64,000 nt of DNA from assembly GCA_036674765.1 (NCBI GenBank), contig JARVKI010000033.1, positions 124,001-188,000 of the forward strand. Reading direction: 5' to 3'. The stretch comes from Seiridium cupressi (lineage: Eukaryota > Ascomycota > Sordariomycetes > Amphisphaeriales > Sporocadaceae). Shown piece after piece: positions 1 to 11,653 of this stretch. The notes under the pieces were generated by a model, which did not search any database, had not been told where the DNA came from, and saw nothing but the letters and a program-made list of their open reading frames with translations. Each line of letters opens with the position of its first letter. The first letter of the stretch is position 1. Both the position numbers and the translations under genes were made by a program.

Positions 1-165
1 CCGGGAGATAATCTCCTTCTGAAGCCATGTGTTGGATGCCACAGAGAGGTAGTCATTGGAAGAAAAGTCGACTGTCTCTGGCGGGTTGATAGTCAAACGT
101 CGCAATCTGTTTGATCTTTCACGCTTTCCAAGAATACCGCCTAGTGTCTCATCTAACAGTGCCAT
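1..165 (-). CDS. bioF: 8-amino-7-oxononanoate synthase (BioF), N-terminal part only
   Basis: This is the 5' end of a gene read leftwards from an ATG at 165 and cut by the window edge; 55 codons are visible and all are open. The start of the protein reads MALLDETLGGILGKRE, and residues 33-43 read VDFSSNDYLSV, the signature found near the N terminus of 8-amino-7-oxononanoate (KAPA) synthases and related PLP-dependent alpha-oxoamine synthases. The enzyme condenses pimeloyl thioester with alanine, the first step of the conserved biotin ring pathway. The catalytic lysine lies outside the window. The neighbour on the other strand is bioDA, which performs the next two steps, so the family assignment is backed by context. 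A 5-aminolevulinate synthase is the main alternative, but it would normally have a long mitochondrial leader here. Confidence 0.85.
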   Translation of the reverse strand, partial: MALLDETLGGILGKRERSNRLRRLTINPPETVDFSSNDYLSVASNTWLQKEIISR

Positions 166-728
166 AGCATAAAACCTCGCGTGGCCCGCAGCTGAGCAGA
201 GTATAGTTCGGCACCTGGCTGCAATTCATCGACAGTCAATGCCGAACGATAAATCAATCATGGTCGGGGTGCCGTGAGGGACCTCCCGGCTGATGCTGCA
301 TAGCGGCCCATGGTCAATTGTTGAGCCCAACACTACAAGCAAAGTTTTAGCCCTATATCGCCGAACCGGTACATGTGACAGCAGGCCGTATTGAGACATT
401 TATGCAGTAGTAAAGCGCCGGGCGGAAGGGACGAGTAAATTATGACTTGCATTTTTTGGTGGGCCAGACCCCATGATTTCTGTTACCTATAAATACCTAA
501 TGAATACTAGAATCATACCCCTGCCGGGCTATATGCATGCACGTCTCCGCTTGCGAGCCCTTAGTTCTAGAGCTCCGCGTTGGGGAACGTCTGTGTATGC
601 CAATCTTGGCGCGCCGCTACATTGTCCGCAGCCGGAATATCGGACAACCGAACCTAGCTTCAGTCATTAACGGGATGAATTTCTTCAGTCTCTCGGTGGA
701 TCCATGGTTGCTGCTTCTATGCTAAGCA
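166..728. promoter_or_regulatory. Divergent promoter between bioF and bioDA
   Basis: These 563 bases separate the two divergent start codons and must hold both promoters. A TATA-like run, TATAAATA, lies at 488-495, about 235 bases upstream of the bioDA ATG. I see no coding sequence; the short open frames here look like chance. Shared control of the two biotin genes is an inference from the arrangement. Confidence 0.6.
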
Positions 729-3285
729 ATGGAACCAGTCGGGTCGTTGTTGTGGCGGTCGCTTCGAGTGTGGCAGATATACGGCGCCAATACCGAGGTT
801 GGCAAAACCGTGCTCACCACGATACTCTGCAAAGCGGCGAGGGCGCGCTATAAAGATGACTTGACAGCCTACCTCAAACCCGTCTCCACGGGCCCTGAAG
901 ACGAAGCCGATTCACGGTAAGTGGTTCAAGTGTACGTCATCAAATACTTTACTCATTCTGGTGGAATATTCAGACATTTGAATAAATACGCCAAAGGTGT
1001 CTCGCACGCAACTCTACACCAGTATGATCTTGCTATTAGTCCACATGCAGCAGCGAGAGACAAGGTCCGTGTACCGAAGCCACCTTGGTCAATCCACTTA
1101 TAGTAACAATTTGCAGTTCATCCCCTCTGATAAAAGCCTGCTGGCGTCCATATACGCCCATGCCACACAAACCGCAGCCCGTGGTTCCGGATGGCTTTTC
1201 ATCGAGACAGCCGGAGGAGTCCACTCTCCCGGGCCCTCGGGAACGCCACAAGCCGAACTGTACAAGCCGCTTCGGTGCCCAGTGGTCCTGATCGGAGACT
1301 CTAAGCTTGGCGGTATATCTCTGACAATCTCCGCTTATGAGTCTCTCAAAATTCGTGGTTATGACATAGAAGCTATTGTACTATTTCGCGAAGATCACTA
1401 TAAGAATTGGGAATACCTCACCGAGTACTTCAAAGAGCACCATGGGATTCCTGTGTACTCTCTCCCACCGCCGCCTCCACGGGAAACCCGATCAGAACGT
1501 ACGGATGAGCAGATGATGACAGACTACTACAGCGGCAACAGCCAGGCTCCCGCAACTTATAGTATCCTCCAACATCTGGATGAGAAGCACAAGACACGTG
1601 TCAACCGCTTGGAGTCCATGGCCGCCTCAGCCCACTCGAAAATCTGGTATCCCTTCACCCAGCAAAAGCTTCTCTCGCCGTCCTCCATCACAGCAATCGA
1701 CAGCGCCAACGCGGATTTCTTCCAGACATTGATCCCACAGCCGCCGTCGTCCTCTCCTAAGACAGAGGGTAAGCCCCTTCTACAGCCCTCGTTCGACGGC
1801 TCGGCTTCATGGTGGACCCAGGGCCTTGGCCACGGTAGTACCTCACTGACCCTGGCCGCGTCGTACGCCGCCGGCCGATACGGACATGTCATGTTCGCGG
1901 AGGCGATCCACGAGCCAGCTTTGGCACTAGCCGAGACGCTGATCAGCGGGATGCAGAACCCGCGGCTGAAGCGTGTGTTCTACTCCGACGACGGAAGCAC
2001 GGGTGTCGAGGTTGCTGTCAAGATGGGTCTGCGGGCCGCCAGGGTTCGATATGGCTGGTCTGTGAATGAAAAGCTCGGCATCATCGGTCTCAAAGGTGGC
2101 TATCATGGTGACACGATAGGGGCCATGGACTGCGCTGAGCCGTGTGCTTATAACGAGAAAGTGGAGTGGTATGAGGGGAAGGGGTTGTGGTTCGACACGC
2201 CGAGTGTAAAATGTGTCCAGGGCAGGTGGATCATTGACCTTCCAGATGAGATTCAAGAACACGACGGACAAGATGATTCTGCGTTCGATGCTTTGGCCGA
2301 CGTTTTTGACATTGAGAGCAGAGAGAAATCAGGGGCCCACAAGGTCTACGAGCAACATATTGAGAGAACGTTGAAGCATCATCTCGACCAAGGGCGCAAA
2401 TTTGGTTCGGTCCTGATTGAACCGGTCGTTCTTGGAGCTGGTGGTATGATATTGACGTACGTTCCTTGTGCCGACTCTATCACATTGAAAGATCTTAGCT
2501 AACATGATTCTAGAGACCCCCTTTTCCAGCGAGCTCTGGTCAACGTCGTGCGACAATCACCAAGCTTATTTGGAACCGAGACTGGCGCCATCACATCAGA
2601 TGAGCACAACTGGAGTGGCTTGCCCATTATATTCGATGAGGTCTTCACGGGTCTCTATCGTCTCGGGAGGTTCTCTGCATCCTCGTTCCTAAACATATAT
2701 CCTGATATATCCGTGCATGCGAAGCTCCTCACTGGTGGGCTCGTCCCGCTATGCACTACTCTGGCCTCGGAAAGCATTTTCCGGATCTTCGAATCTGATG
2801 ACAAGACGGATGCCCTACTCCACGGCCACAGCTACACAGCGCACCCGGTGGGCTGCAGCGTAGCTGTGGAGTCTCTTCGACAGATGCAAGCCATGGGGAC
2901 CAACGGGACCTGGGACTGGGCCAAGCAGGGAGGCTGGTCCGAGGTGTCAGTGGACCGGAGCACAGCAAATCCCGAGATCTGGTCAATGTGGTCGCGAGGT
3001 TTTGTGGATTGGCTCTCTCATCGCCCATCCATCGCTGGAGCCTGGGCTCTAGGCAACGTCCTTGCCATTCATCTTAATGCTCCCAGTGGTGCTGGTTACA
3101 CAAGCACCGTAGCCGTACATCTACGGGATGCTCTTCGAAAGAATGTGAACGGCAACAGCGACCGCCCATGGAACATACATAGTCGGGTTTTGGGTAATGT
3201 ACTCTACGTCATGAGTAGCCAACAGACAGACCAGACAGTTGTGCAAGAGTTGGAGCGAGTGCTTCGGAATAGCCTATCGTCGTAA
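729..3285 (+). CDS. bioDA: Bifunctional dethiobiotin synthetase / DAPA aminotransferase (BioDA)
   Basis: Four exons, 729-916, 974-1064, 1117-2456 and 2514-3285, splice in frame to a protein of 796 residues. The N-terminal third is dethiobiotin synthetase: a P-loop GANTEVGKT near residue 19, KPVSTG near 50, YDLAISPHAAA in exon 2, then the IETAGGVHSP loop. The C-terminal two thirds is a class III PLP aminotransferase (DAPA synthase): WYPFTQQ, GGYHGDTIGAMD, FDEVFTG with the PLP-binding Asp about 581, and AKLLTGG with the Schiff-base Lys about 610. Together they turn KAPA into DAPA and then dethiobiotin. In fungi and plants such fusions are usually mitochondrial; no strong targeting peptide is obvious. 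The start is the first in-frame ATG and puts the P-loop at the expected distance. Intron 2 uses a weak GTCCGT donor. Confidence 0.95.
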
Positions 3286-3811
3286 AAGAAGATCTGACTT
3301 AGCGACACCACTAGTCTTCTGAAATGACAGTGCAAAAGTCCCATGTCGTGGCAAGAAACTAGACTAATGCTGGATAATGCTGGACGGACTGGTTGGCAAT
3401 GTCGATGATAGGATGTTTTGGCTGTCTAAATGCACCGTGGTTGGAAACGGGAAGTGATCCTTAGTTCCCGTTACAAAACAGTGATATATGACTTTCGTCA
3501 TGTAGAGATATAGGCTCAGTTCTATATCTGCAATATCGAGCCCCGGCCTTGCACGCCGTCCTCTAGTGCACTATAAACCACCGTCTTTTAAAATGTACGG
3601 TCATTGCCGGGGTTGCGTCTGCAAAAACTTACTACTGCGTATCCCCTATAGTATGGCAGACCTTGTTCCTAAAAAGCCAAGCATTTCCTGATTAACGCAA
3701 GCTCTGTCAGTGACCATCCCGGTGGATCATGGTAAGGTTGCCCTTTCCAAGTTCCCATGTGGTATAGTACAGTCTTTTTCAACATTAAACTCGACCATTG
3801 GTATCCCCGGA
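3286..3811. other. Convergent intergenic region
   Basis: This lies between the stop codons of bioDA and the CUS2-like gene and should hold both 3' UTRs and polyadenylation signals. I see no coding sequence or structured RNA. Confidence 0.6.
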
Positions 3812-4945
3812 TCACACATCTTCTTCGGTCCGGTCTTTCCCTGACTTCTTATACTTCTCTCCTCCTGTCGCGAAGGTGGCTCTCACAACCCGCCCGTCAA
3901 ATGCTCGCCCATCCATTGATTCTATACAAGCCTCGGCTGCCTGAGGGCTCTGGAACTTGACGCTCACCACGCCATCTTCTTCCAAATCATACAGTGTGAC
4001 ACTCGTGACGGCCCCCAGCTTCTCGCACTCCTCTCGTATATCATCCTTGATATCTAGCAGGGCGGCCGGGTCTTCCTCAAGCTCTTGCAACGTAAACATG
4101 TGCCTCAGGACAACCACTTTATCCTTCCGTTGACTCGTCTCCAACTGTGCCCCGTACGGCTCATCGTCATCCCAATCCGCCAACTTGGCATCCAATTTTT
4201 GCGTACGCTTGATGATCTTCTGCTTTTCTTGCTCGCGCTCCCTGCGGTCCTTCACAGCCTTGGCTGCTGCACCGTTTGCAGCGCCACCGCCGCCAGTAGC
4301 GCCGCTGGTGTTTTCTGCGGCCTCGTGTTGCGTCTTCTTGTAGCTGCTGTCTGCTGCCTGGACCTTCATCTTCCCTGATGGTGTCCCGCTTGCGCTGTAC
4401 CTGAAATCTGTATCGTCCAGCAACATAATGGCCATCTCTACGCTCTGTGGCTTGAAGAAGACGACCAGCGCATCGCCCTTGAACTTGCCGTCGTTGTCTG
4501 TGTACATCTTGATGCGCGGCCGCCCACTGTCTATCTCCTCGGCAATGACGCCGCATTTACGACTGAAGACATCATGCACCTCGTCCACTGTTGCGTCGAA
4601 CGGTAGGCCTGTGACATAGATTGCGGTATTCTGCCTGGGCTGTGGTGGTGCCTTTTGCTTCTTGCGCGCAGCCGCCGCCTCTTCTTTCCGTTTGCGCTTG
4701 TTGCCGTTCTCTGTTGTCGAGTCTGCCTGGTCATCATCGGGCGAGCCACCATACATGCGCCGCTGTGCCGCGAGCTCCTCTTCGTCGAGCGTGGGGATCC
4801 AGCGCTTCAACTGTGTGTCGAATTCGAATTCCGTCCCATCATCTTGCACGGCGATATACTTGTTGTCGAGCTTGGAGAAGGAGATTCGGTCGTCGGTCTC
4901 GAACTCGTCCAGATTTGTTGGAAACGAGAGGCTGGGAGCTGCCAT
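3812..4945 (-). CDS. CUS2: CUS2 / Tat-SF1-family U2 snRNP splicing factor
   Basis: Single exon, 377 residues. The N terminus holds the short acidic and aromatic segment seen in Tat-SF1 relatives (KYIAVQDDGTEFEFD, then LKRWIPTLDEEEL). A Lys-rich linker follows at about 80-105, then RRM1 at about 107-200 starting TAIYVTGLPFD, with KGDALVVFF as the RNP-like strand. After an Ala/Gly linker, a second RRM-like domain at about 270-365 ends with GRAFDGRVVRATF. The Arg-x-Phe there marks a U2AF-homology motif that binds tryptophan-bearing ligands such as SF3B1. The family assists U2 snRNA folding and pre-spliceosome assembly in the nucleus. The start ATG at 4945 matches the family N terminus. Length is close to other fungal members. 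Confidence 0.88.
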   Translation of the reverse strand: MAAPSLSFPTNLDEFETDDRISFSKLDNKYIAVQDDGTEFEFDTQLKRWIPTLDEEELAAQRRMYGGSPDDDQADSTTENGNKRKRKEEAAAARKKQKAPPQPRQNTAIYVTGLPFDATVDEVHDVFSRKCGVIAEEIDSGRPRIKMYTDNDGKFKGDALVVFFKPQSVEMAIMLLDDTDFRYSASGTPSGKMKVQAADSSYKKTQHEAAENTSGATGGGGAANGAAAKAVKDRREREQEKQKIIKRTQKLDAKLADWDDDEPYGAQLETSQRKDKVVVLRHMFTLQELEEDPAALLDIKDDIREECEKLGAVTSVTLYDLEEDGVVSVKFQSPQAAEACIESMDGRAFDGRVVRATFATGGEKYKKSGKDRTEEDV

Positions 4946-5564
4946 TGTGACTAGTCGGCTTGGAGTCGCGAATGAGAATGGCAGATGGGGCAGTCGAGAA
5001 GCTGCGTAAGGTCAAGTGACAAGACGACGAGGGTGAAGCTTTCATGATGCTAGTTCTGATGTAGCATGGTTCGCTGCGGGTAGGTTGCTCGCTAAACTTA
5101 GCTCGGCATTGCCTGGGTGGAGGTTCAGGGACGAGGACAGGGGTTTCGTCAAAAGAGCTTGGACCCATTGATCATCAAGAGCTGCCTTACAACATAGCAA
5201 TATATGGGATAGCGAAACATCCATAATTGATGATAGTTCAAACAGCTGTGTTATGATCATTCGGCAGACGCGATTAAGTGAAAATGTGAGTTCACTGTCC
5301 CATTGGAAGGTGTAGTCTGTTAATATACCTAGGTAGTCATCACAACTTAGCTGTCGAACTTGGACCACTTTATTGGTTAGATTATAGAGGTATAAATGCG
5401 GCCAGTCCCTTCTCACCCAAAGATCTCTTCAGCCAAACAGAGGGTGGAAAGGGGCTGGCTGGCACTTGTTCCTTTATACTCGGAGCTCATAATATAAGGC
5501 CTAGCGTCGTTTTGTTTAGATGTACATGTTCCCCAGCCTGGAGCGGAGTCAACAAAGAGGGTAT
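4946..5564. other. Intergenic region upstream of the CUS2-like gene
   Basis: It holds the CUS2 promoter and the 3' end of RPN13, both read leftwards. A 124-codon frame on the minus strand (5042-5416) has no recognisable motif. Nothing else is seen. Confidence 0.5.
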
Positions 5565-7062
5565 TTACTTCTTCTCGACCGTCTTCTTCACGCCCTCGAC
5601 GAAAGCTTCCACAGCATCACCGCCACCCAAAGGCATGCTACTTCCCTTCATATAACCGTGGTTCTCGACCTTGACAGACAGCGCTTCCGCAATGGTGGGC
5701 AAACCGCCATCTCTCAGGGCCATCGTGAGACTTGTCAAGCTTTGGTGGAACTGAGGACTTCGCAAAACTTTGACAAGCAACGCCTTCTTCTGTCCGATGC
5801 TCATGGCCTGCTTGGCAGCCTCGATAGCATCGGCTGTGGGTTCTGTCGAGGCATCTCCTGAGTCGGCTTGTTGAGAGAGAATAAGAACTTGTGGCGGGAG
5901 AAAGCTGAGTAGCTCGTCGAGTTGCTCTTCTGTTGCATCTTGTGCCACCGGAACCGTGGTAGGGGGTGTCAGAAGATCTGAAAGCAGAGGGTATAACTTC
6001 TCCTGGCCTTGACTTGCTCCACCAGCACCTCCAGCACCACCCTTCAAAGAGTCAAGAAAGTTCCTCACAGCAGTTGCGGCGTCAACATCTCCACCGGCAG
6101 CACTACAGCACACGCGTTAGCCGAAGCTCAGTTCTGGCAGAGTAGTGTAAAGGCTTGGCATTGGTGAAACACCACCTAGCTCATCGATAGTGACGTCTAA
6201 AGTACAGGGCGGCCTTATGCTGAATTTTCCACTCTTTGAACGTCCAATTTGGATTTCATGGCGCCGAATGCAGTGTTTCCTGAACAATGACCTCCCAGGC
6301 GTCAACAAATGTGTTTTGAAAGTGCACCTACGCTCGAGCTCCATCTGCACCACCTCCTCTGGCGCCCTCTCCCTCCTCGCGCACATCACCGCCGGTAGCA
6401 CCCGGGCCGGCACCTCCAGCGCCGCCACGGGGATCATTTGTGCTATGTTCTTCCGCATCTTCCATAGCCTCGTCATCATCGTCGCGATGCTCGTCGCTGT
6501 CGGTGTTTTCCACGGTGCTGAGTTCCCCTTGAACATCTACCTCTTCGCCTTGTAGCAGCGAATCAACGATCTGTCCGATCTTGAGGTCTCGAGGACTGAA
6601 CCAAGCGGGGTCTCCGTTCCTGCCTTGGGGTTTCGATTGCATCCAGAACATGTGGCGTTGTGAGGATGACATGAACTTGAGCACGAAGATACGGCCATTC
6701 GTCTTGGCCGAGGCTGCCGACAGCTTGTGGGAGTCGTGAGGAACGAAGTGGCCATCGGTCGGTACCATGACAAGATCGAGCTCGGGCTGATCTAGAGGTA
6801 CGCTGCGCTCCCGCCAGCAGAAGTGGATGAGGTCTGTGAACATCAGCGCCTGTCGCTAACAACGTAGAACATGGAACCGACCGTCTTCGGAATAAAGGTA
6901 GACATAGCCCTTCTCGGGCTTTGACTTGACCTTGTACGGCTTTGACGAGGGCTATAATTAGGAAGTCAGTCTGATGTCCGGTCGAATAAACAGGCGGCAG
7001 TGGCCACTAACGTCAACCTCGCACATGCCGGCCTTGAACGTTATAATCGGTGAAATAGACAT
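5565..7062 (-). CDS. RPN13: 26S proteasome ubiquitin receptor Rpn13
   Basis: Four exons, reading down: 7062-7012, 6951-6882, 6833-6332, 6102-5565; 386 residues. The N-terminal Pru domain (about 3-120) is clear: PIITFKAGMCEVD in exon 1, PGY-like EKGYVYLYSED in exon 2, then DLIHFCWRERS and RIFVLKFMSSSQRHMFWMQ in exon 3. This domain binds ubiquitin and docks on Rpn2. An acidic and Gly/Ala-rich linker follows. The C-terminal part, rich in helices (PPQVLILSQQ, MSIGQKKALLVKVLRSPQFHQSLTSL), matches the DEUBAD region that recruits the UCH37-type deubiquitinase. The exon 2-3 join uses the acceptor at 6834, which gives the conserved EDDLIHFCWR and skips an in-frame upstream ATG. The last intron, 229 bases, is the longest in this gene. 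It is divergent from eL6 with a 557-base spacer. Confidence 0.9.
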
Positions 7063-7619
7063 GGCGACAGAGTATGGCGGGGCGCGAGAGAACTATGGAC
7101 TCGGGTGTGATGTGCCGGGTTGTGAGGCGTTTGCAACGTTCGTTCGTGTTCTCGGCCAATTTGTGGTCGGAGTTTAGGTGGACGTTTACATGAAATTCAA
7201 TGATGCAAGGCTACAAGAGAGCTTCGTATGTTGGCGCTTGCCTCACAGCGCTGGAGACGAGGCAAGCCAGGGTGGCTAGGTACACTAGCCTCGGGCAGGT
7301 GCAGGTAGAAGAAAAGAGCTTGGGCCATCCATCGGCCATCGGAACTTCACAGACTTCCAGTGACATAATCAAACTGGCCCGCATTGTGGCTTGCAGCGTC
7401 GCAAAATTCTGAGCCCGATCCATCAGCCACATTTGTTATCTCTGCTCGCTGCACGGCCACATTCAATTTTCGGGGCAGGGCTTAATCGTCCAAACGAACC
7501 CACAACATTTTTCCTTGTGTGCATACGGAGAGCCAGGAACACTTTGACGATCTCAAGACTCAACCACCCACGACCCAAACCTCCTACGACAACTAACCAC
7601 ATAGCAGCCAGTCTTCACA
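7063..7619. promoter_or_regulatory. Divergent promoter between RPN13 and RPL6
   Basis: This spacer holds both promoters. The segment near RPL6 (about 7550-7619) is C/A-rich and pyrimidine-rich on the coding strand, as is usual for leaders of highly expressed fungal genes. I cannot point to a specific factor site. Confidence 0.45.
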
Positions 7620-8594
7620 ATGTCGGCCCCGTCGAGCAAGAAGTTTGGCAAGTCGACCCGGGAGGTCCCCCACCACTCCGAGAAGGCCCAGAAGTGGTAT
7701 CCCGCCGACGATGACTCCAAGCCCAAGACTGTAAGTGGCCTTGCACGATGACGGACAGTTATGGGGAGAGAACTCGGCTAGACCTGGCATGCCACCTGCA
7801 CCTGACGATTTTCTGCCTGGAGATGAGGGGTGAACTGCAAGAGCTTGGGATTAGTGTTCGAAATATTCGGCCAGAAAACGGGAACAAGGCACTGCGACGC
7901 AAGGATGCGAAACATCTCCAGGCGCAATCCGAAAATTCAACAGGTGCCATGGCAAGACTAGCTGGGAGGAATTCTCGACACCACGAGCGCACGAGAATAT
8001 CTGCAGGAACAGTCACTAATACATCTTCTGCAGGTCCGCAAGGCCATCCGTGCTTGGGCTCCTCGCAAGTCCCTCCAGCCCGGTACCGTCCTGATCCTCC
8101 TCGCTGGCCGCTTCCGTGGCAAGCGAGTCGTCCTCCTCAAGACTCTCGACCAGGGTGTCCTCTTGGTCACTGGCCCCTTCAAGATCAACGGTGTTCCCCT
8201 GCGACGAGTCAACTCCCGCTACGTCATTGCCACATCCCAGCAGGTTGATGTCAGCGGTCTGGACTCGGGCAAGATTGACGAGATCTCCAAGAAGGAGTAC
8301 TTCGTCGGTGACAAGGTCAAGGAAAAGGCCGGTGAGGAGGCCTTCTTCAAGCAGGGAGAGAAGCCACAGGTATGCAAACAACCGATTCGCTCGAGACAAC
8401 AGCTCGCGGGACAGGGTTCAAAGGACTGACACCCAAAACAGAAGAAGGAGATCAGCAGCAGCCGAGCAGCCGACCAGAAGGCCGTCGACAAGGCCCTCAT
8501 CGCCGCCATCAAGAAGGTGGACTTCCTTCCCAGCTACCTCGCCTCTTCTTTCAGCCTGCGCAAGGGTGACAAGCCCCACGAGATGAAGTGGTAG
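7620..8594 (+). CDS. RPL6: 60S ribosomal protein eL6 (RPL6)
   Basis: Three exons, 7620-7730, 8034-8369 and 8442-8594, give a 199-residue protein. It starts [16 protein letters not shown], continues with KWYPADDD, then the conserved KOW-like core ([45 protein letters not shown]) and ends DKPHEMKW, the usual eL6 C terminus. The protein is a structural component of the large cytosolic ribosomal subunit. Length matches fungal eL6. Intron 1 is 303 bases and sits near the start, a common arrangement in ribosomal protein genes of filamentous fungi. The ATG is the only one that gives the known N terminus. Confidence 0.95.
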
Positions 8595-9286
8595 AGGACT
8601 CTCAAGACTCTGCATGGAAAAACGGAAACTTGGGGGCGGAATGTTTGTTACTTTTAAGGGAGGACGCGAAACGAATCTTCTCTAGAGGCCGCAGAGGAAA
8701 GGTGTCTGCGGAAACTGGGCTGGCTTTGCCAATTGCATCTGGACGTTGACGGTCATCGGTCACATTGATTCTGGCGTCTGTAATGAGGTTCACAAGTCAA
8801 GAAAAGAGCATATGACAATTCCTCATTGGTTTGGGCAATCACATATTTGACCCTGGTTTTTTTCATGACATGTGATCTGGGATGCTACATCGAGTGAAGC
8901 TAATAGATATAGAACAACGGCTTTGTCGAACGATGCGACGACAAAATTATAATAAATCCTTACTACGACCGACCTTACTCTTTGTGTTTATTGGGGACCT
9001 TGATTTACTAGTTTCACTTACCATTCTCACCTACAATATTGGGACTGTCTAAGACGCGTTAGATACTAATGCGGACGCTCGTTTCGACAACCTGGTATTC
9101 TTGCAAATGTGCCACCACGTCAAGAAGCATAGAGACATTTTACTACATTTTACTTTTATATTTTTCTTAGTCCTACTATTATAGTCGAGCCTGGCGCAGT
9201 GCGCTCTGGTCACCAACTCCAGACTTGACATGCCGCTCAACGACAGACCCGCCCGCTATGCAACGCGATGGGGGAGTATCCAAACT
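8595..9286. other. Convergent intergenic region
   Basis: This lies between the stop codons of RPL6 and the DPP III gene. It is AT-rich around 8930-9180, as expected of 3' ends. No gene is seen. Confidence 0.6.
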
Positions 9287-11653
9287 TCAGACCTCACGTT
9301 CTGCCCAACTCTGCACCATGCCCTCCAGAGTGGCATCGTAATGCTTGATGGTGACCTTGCCTGTCTTCTCATCCAAGTAGGTGTTGGCCTGCACGAACAC
9401 CTTGCGCGGCTGCTTCACTCTCAAGACCTCATCGCGGACCTTCTTGCCCCAGAACTCGGGGTCGACGTCCGTCATGCCGAGGAAGAGCTTGTTGCCACCT
9501 TCGACATCGGCCGTGCTCTTGTACACGTGTATCTTCTGGAGGTAGTCGCCAACCGCCTTGCGGCCGACTGTGAGAATCTTTGAGCGGTCCAGCTTGATAG
9601 TCAAACCTTCCACCTTGTCACCTTCGTAGTCCACCTTACAGAAGTCGCCGCCAGCCTGCAGGAAGCATTGCAGAATTGAGAAACGGGCTTGCGAGTGAGG
9701 TTGTCCCCACTTACGGCTCTTGGGATCCCACATCTCCAATGATGCGAGGCCGGCGCGGGCCATGGAGAGATACGAGGCGTAGAGCAGGTCGCCGGCTTCG
9801 CTGTCCATGTTTTCTGTGCCATCGCCAAAGCCAAAGATTTTGAGTGTCGGGAAGTCGCAGGAAAGGAACATGGCCACAAGCTCGGCGCGGCATTCCTCGT
9901 ATGCACCGGCGACGCTGCCGAAGACAGAGCCCCATGTTTGGCCTGGCTTATACCACGAGGTAATAGGCTTACCAGTAATTGGTGATACGGGTGGGTTTGA
10001 CTTGTCGAAATTGAATTCGCCTGGAGAGATTTCTTGAAGCAGCTTGCCGCATCCGTGGCCCGTCAACTCGTGTAATCCGACCTGAACTTCAAAAGCCTCG
10101 TCTCGGTACTTCTGGTAGATTTCCAAATCCTTGTCTGCGATGAATGGGATCTTCTCGTTAGGTGCTTTGGCGCTCAACACATTGCCTAACGATACATTCT
10201 TAAAACCTTCTGTCTGTCGTATATCGTCATAGTTCGGGATGTTGATGCCAGCCGGGATACCAGAACCTGCGAAGGTGAGTACTTCCAAGGAAGTGAAGTC
10301 AGGAGCAAGGAATTTGTCCTTCTCGAAATCCTTGTTCCACGGCAGCTTGGGAATCAGCTCGGGTGCAGCAGTGACCAAGTTTCCAAACGCCTTTGTTCTC
10401 TCCAGGTTGACGACGGCGGCAAAACCTTCCCACTCGCCCCTGACACCAGCCGGGTCTCTGTAGGTCTCGATGAAGCCGATGTTGGACTCAACTGCTGGGC
10501 CCTTGTCTCTAATCCAGTATCGCTGTGAGTCCTTGAATGCAAGCAGCGAACCAGTTTCGAAAGATTTGGCGTATGCGTTGTACATATTCTTTTGTGTCTC
10601 ATTTGCACCATTTTCAGCAGCCTTCTTGATGTTCTCAGTAATAGCGGCCATTTCTTTGGTGTAATCGCCATATACGAGCTTAATAGTTTTGCCAGCGAGG
10701 GGTCCTTCCTCGGCGGAGAATGAGACCTCCTTGCCGATATCACCACCCTCGCTTGGAACAGAGGTGTTTGCTGAGGCGATCAATATCTCAAAGTTGTCGG
10801 AACTTGTCTTTGCGAGTCTCGTGTTCTCTGGTAGCAGACCTTTCTTCTCCATCCAAGCCGAGACGGCATCGATCTCGTCCTTTGTGATACTAGATGAGTC
10901 GGGATAGTAAGTTGTTAAATGGCCTTGCTCAGGGTAACCGAGATGCATCAGAGCCTGACGATCGTGTGAGAAGATTGCGCCCTTGGTAAGCTTGTAGAAC
11001 TTATCAGCTCCAGCATCAGTGGCCGCGAGAGCTGCAAAGGCCGACTCTGAGTTCCTTGGGATGAATTTGGCATCGCCGAAACTCTTGTAGTTGCCATTGT
11101 TGCCTAAGAACTGGCCAGCATACTGCAAGAATTGATCGAGCTCCTCGTCCGAGACGCCAGCCTTGGCCTGAAGAGCCTTCCAATCACCACCAGAGCTCTT
11201 GTACAGAGCTATGATGAAGTCGTAGATGGCCTCAGACTCCGGGGAAATCTGTCGTAGGACAATGCGGGTGCCAGCAAAGGCAGCCCTGAGTATAGTGTTA
11301 GTATATCGCGATCATGTGATCTTGGTCATGAGCAGTTGTGTGTTGTGTTTTCTTTACCTGCTGATGAAATGCGCATATCTTTGCTGCTGGTCAGACAAGG
11401 CATCAAAATGCTTCTCAATCTCTAGCCTGACGATGGTGGGAGGTGAATCGGCCAGGTAGTGCTTGAGATCGGCGGCGTCCATTCTTGCTAGTGATGCAAA
11501 GGTCCGGGACGATGCGATAGGCTTATCGGCGCCAGCAGAGGTCGGAAAGTTACACAGGGGTACGAAGGGGCTGCGGGTTAAGACTCTCGATTTCGAGGTT
11601 GTCTGGAGTCGTCTCAGCGCCCCTCGAGACAGGGTCGACGAGAAGCTCTTCAT
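9287..11653 (-). CDS. DPP3: Dipeptidyl peptidase III (M49 metallopeptidase), possible mitochondrial and cytosolic forms
   Basis: Two exons, 11653-11358 and 11285-9287. From the upstream ATG (11653) the protein has 764 residues; from the in-frame ATG at 11482 it has 707, the usual fungal DPP III length. The zinc motif HELTGH is at residues 504-509 of the long form, and the third ligand lies in YEECRAEL about 50 residues later. The enzyme removes dipeptides from the N terminus of short peptides, normally in the cytosol. The 57-residue extension has many Ser, Arg and Leu and almost no acidic residues (FSSTLSRGALRRLQTTSKSR), as in a mitochondrial presequence. Leaky scanning or two transcription starts could give both forms; this is inference. 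The Met at 11482 begins the conserved MDAADLKHYL. Confidence 0.93.

Noticed and set aside
2504..2692. Separate frames within bioDA exon 4 as a distinct small gene
   Set aside because: They are shadows; the spliced aminotransferase frame continues with the PLP-binding Asp and Lys.
5042..5416. 124-codon minus-strand frame upstream of the CUS2-like gene
   Set aside because: No motif or family, and it lies where the promoter should be.
7731..8033. snoRNA inside the long first intron of RPL6
   Set aside because: A GATGAC near the start could pass for a C box, but no matching D box and terminal stem were found.
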